Shown: piece by piece, positions 5,878 through 6,200 of the stretch
Layout: the number at the start of each line of letters is the position of its first letter
How positions within the stretch are numbered: the first letter of the stretch is position 1
DNA from: Gaiellasilicea sp035645095
Lineage (GTDB): Bacteria > Actinomycetota > Thermoleophilia > Gaiellales > Gaiellaceae
Length of the DNA: 6,200 nucleotides
Assembly: GCA_035645095.1 (NCBI GenBank)
Contig: DASQNG010000040.1
Span: forward strand, 1-6,200
Direction: 5' to 3'
Program-made: the position numbers and the translations under genes
Notes under the pieces: generated by a model
What the model was told of the DNA's origin: nothing
The model's database searches: none
The model's input: only the letters and a program-made list of their open reading frames with translations

Positions 5878-6200
5878 GTGCGGCGGAAGTAGAGGATCGG
5901 CACGCGATCGGGCTCCGGCGCCCGCCCCGCCTCGATCAGGCCCGTCAGGATCAGGTGGTCGCCGGCCTCGAGCTCCTGCTCGGTGCGGCACTCGGCATAC
6001 GCGAGCGCGTCGTCGACTAGGCACGGCAGCCCCCGTAGCCCCGGCTCCCAGCGCACGTCCGCGAACTTGTCGTCCGCCTTCGAGGCGAAGAGCGCGCAGA
6101 GGTCGGCGCTGCCGTCGCTCATGAAGTTGACGACGAACCCCTGCGAGTGGCGCAGCGCTGCGAGCGTCCGGCTCGTCCGGTCGACGCATACGAGCAGGAG
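5847..6200 (-). CDS. Flavin reductase-like FMN-binding domain protein (5' part beyond window)
   Basis: The frame is open to the right edge, giving 117 C-terminal residues of a protein in the flavin reductase-like (HpaC/RutF-type, PF01613) family. The visible part starts LLLVCVDRTSRTLAALR, the conserved strand and helix that follow the Pro-Pro motif. It continues with FVVNFM (22-27), FASKADDKF (38-46), ALAYAEC (65-71), the hallmark GDH (80-82), and the closing ILYFRRTYG (102-110). Roughly the first 50 residues lie off the window. An ATG at 6122 is internal to this domain and should not be taken as the start. Such proteins supply reduced FMN or FAD to two-component monooxygenases, or act directly on substrates. 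A monooxygenase partner could lie beyond the right edge but is not visible. Confidence 0.9.
   Translation of the reverse strand, partial: LLLVCVDRTSRTLAALRHSQGFVVNFMSDGSADLCALFASKADDKFADVRWEPGLRGLPCLVDDALAYAECRTEQELEAGDHLILTGLIEAGRAPEPDRVPILYFRRTYGSTPTAAS

Noticed and set aside
5878..6200. A CRISPR array, transposon ends or other repeats at the right edge or elsewhere.
   Set aside because: No spaced direct repeats or terminal inverted repeats were seen by eye; repeated short GC-rich words such as gacg and cggc are compositional.

Overview
The window is GC-rich (about 70% by eye), densely coded, and strongly biased to G/C at third codon positions. It uses GTG and probably TTG starts and has almost no intergenic space. 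Together with apparently leaderless genes, this suggests an actinobacterial chromosome; a deep lineage such as Thermoleophilia is possible but cannot be shown from the sequence. There are no RNA genes, mobile elements, CRISPR arrays or obvious foreign DNA.

Layout. (1) Positions 1-3377, minus strand: a three-gene operon for a molybdenum hydroxylase of the xanthine dehydrogenase/CO dehydrogenase family, transcribed right to left as FAD subunit (coxM-type), [2Fe-2S] subunit (coxS-type) and molybdopterin catalytic subunit (coxL-type). The last gene runs off the left edge. (2) Positions 3378-3434: a 57-bp divergent promoter. Both flanking genes have the same hexamer, TAGAGT, exactly 7 nt before their ATG, and a perfect 10-bp palindrome lies between them. 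(3) Positions 3435-5877, plus strand: a two-gene operon encoding a CrtI/PYROXD2-type FAD-dependent oxidoreductase and a TIM-barrel sugar phosphate isomerase/epimerase-like protein. (4) Positions 5847-6200, minus strand: the C-terminal part of a flavin reductase-like FMN-binding protein, entering from the right edge. Its 3' end overlaps the isomerase 3' end by 31 bp.

How the genes may work together. The three Mo-hydroxylase subunits form one enzyme: the Mo subunit hydroxylates the substrate, electrons pass through two [2Fe-2S] clusters, and FAD hands them to an acceptor. The visible active-site loop (RGYSR) is not the CO-oxidising CSFR loop, so the substrate is probably an organic molecule rather than CO. 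The shared, symmetric promoter suggests that the hydroxylase operon and the oxidoreductase/isomerase operon are controlled together. A plausible inference is a catabolic module for an unidentified compound. No substrate can be named from this sequence, and I see no clearly new defence or mobile system here.
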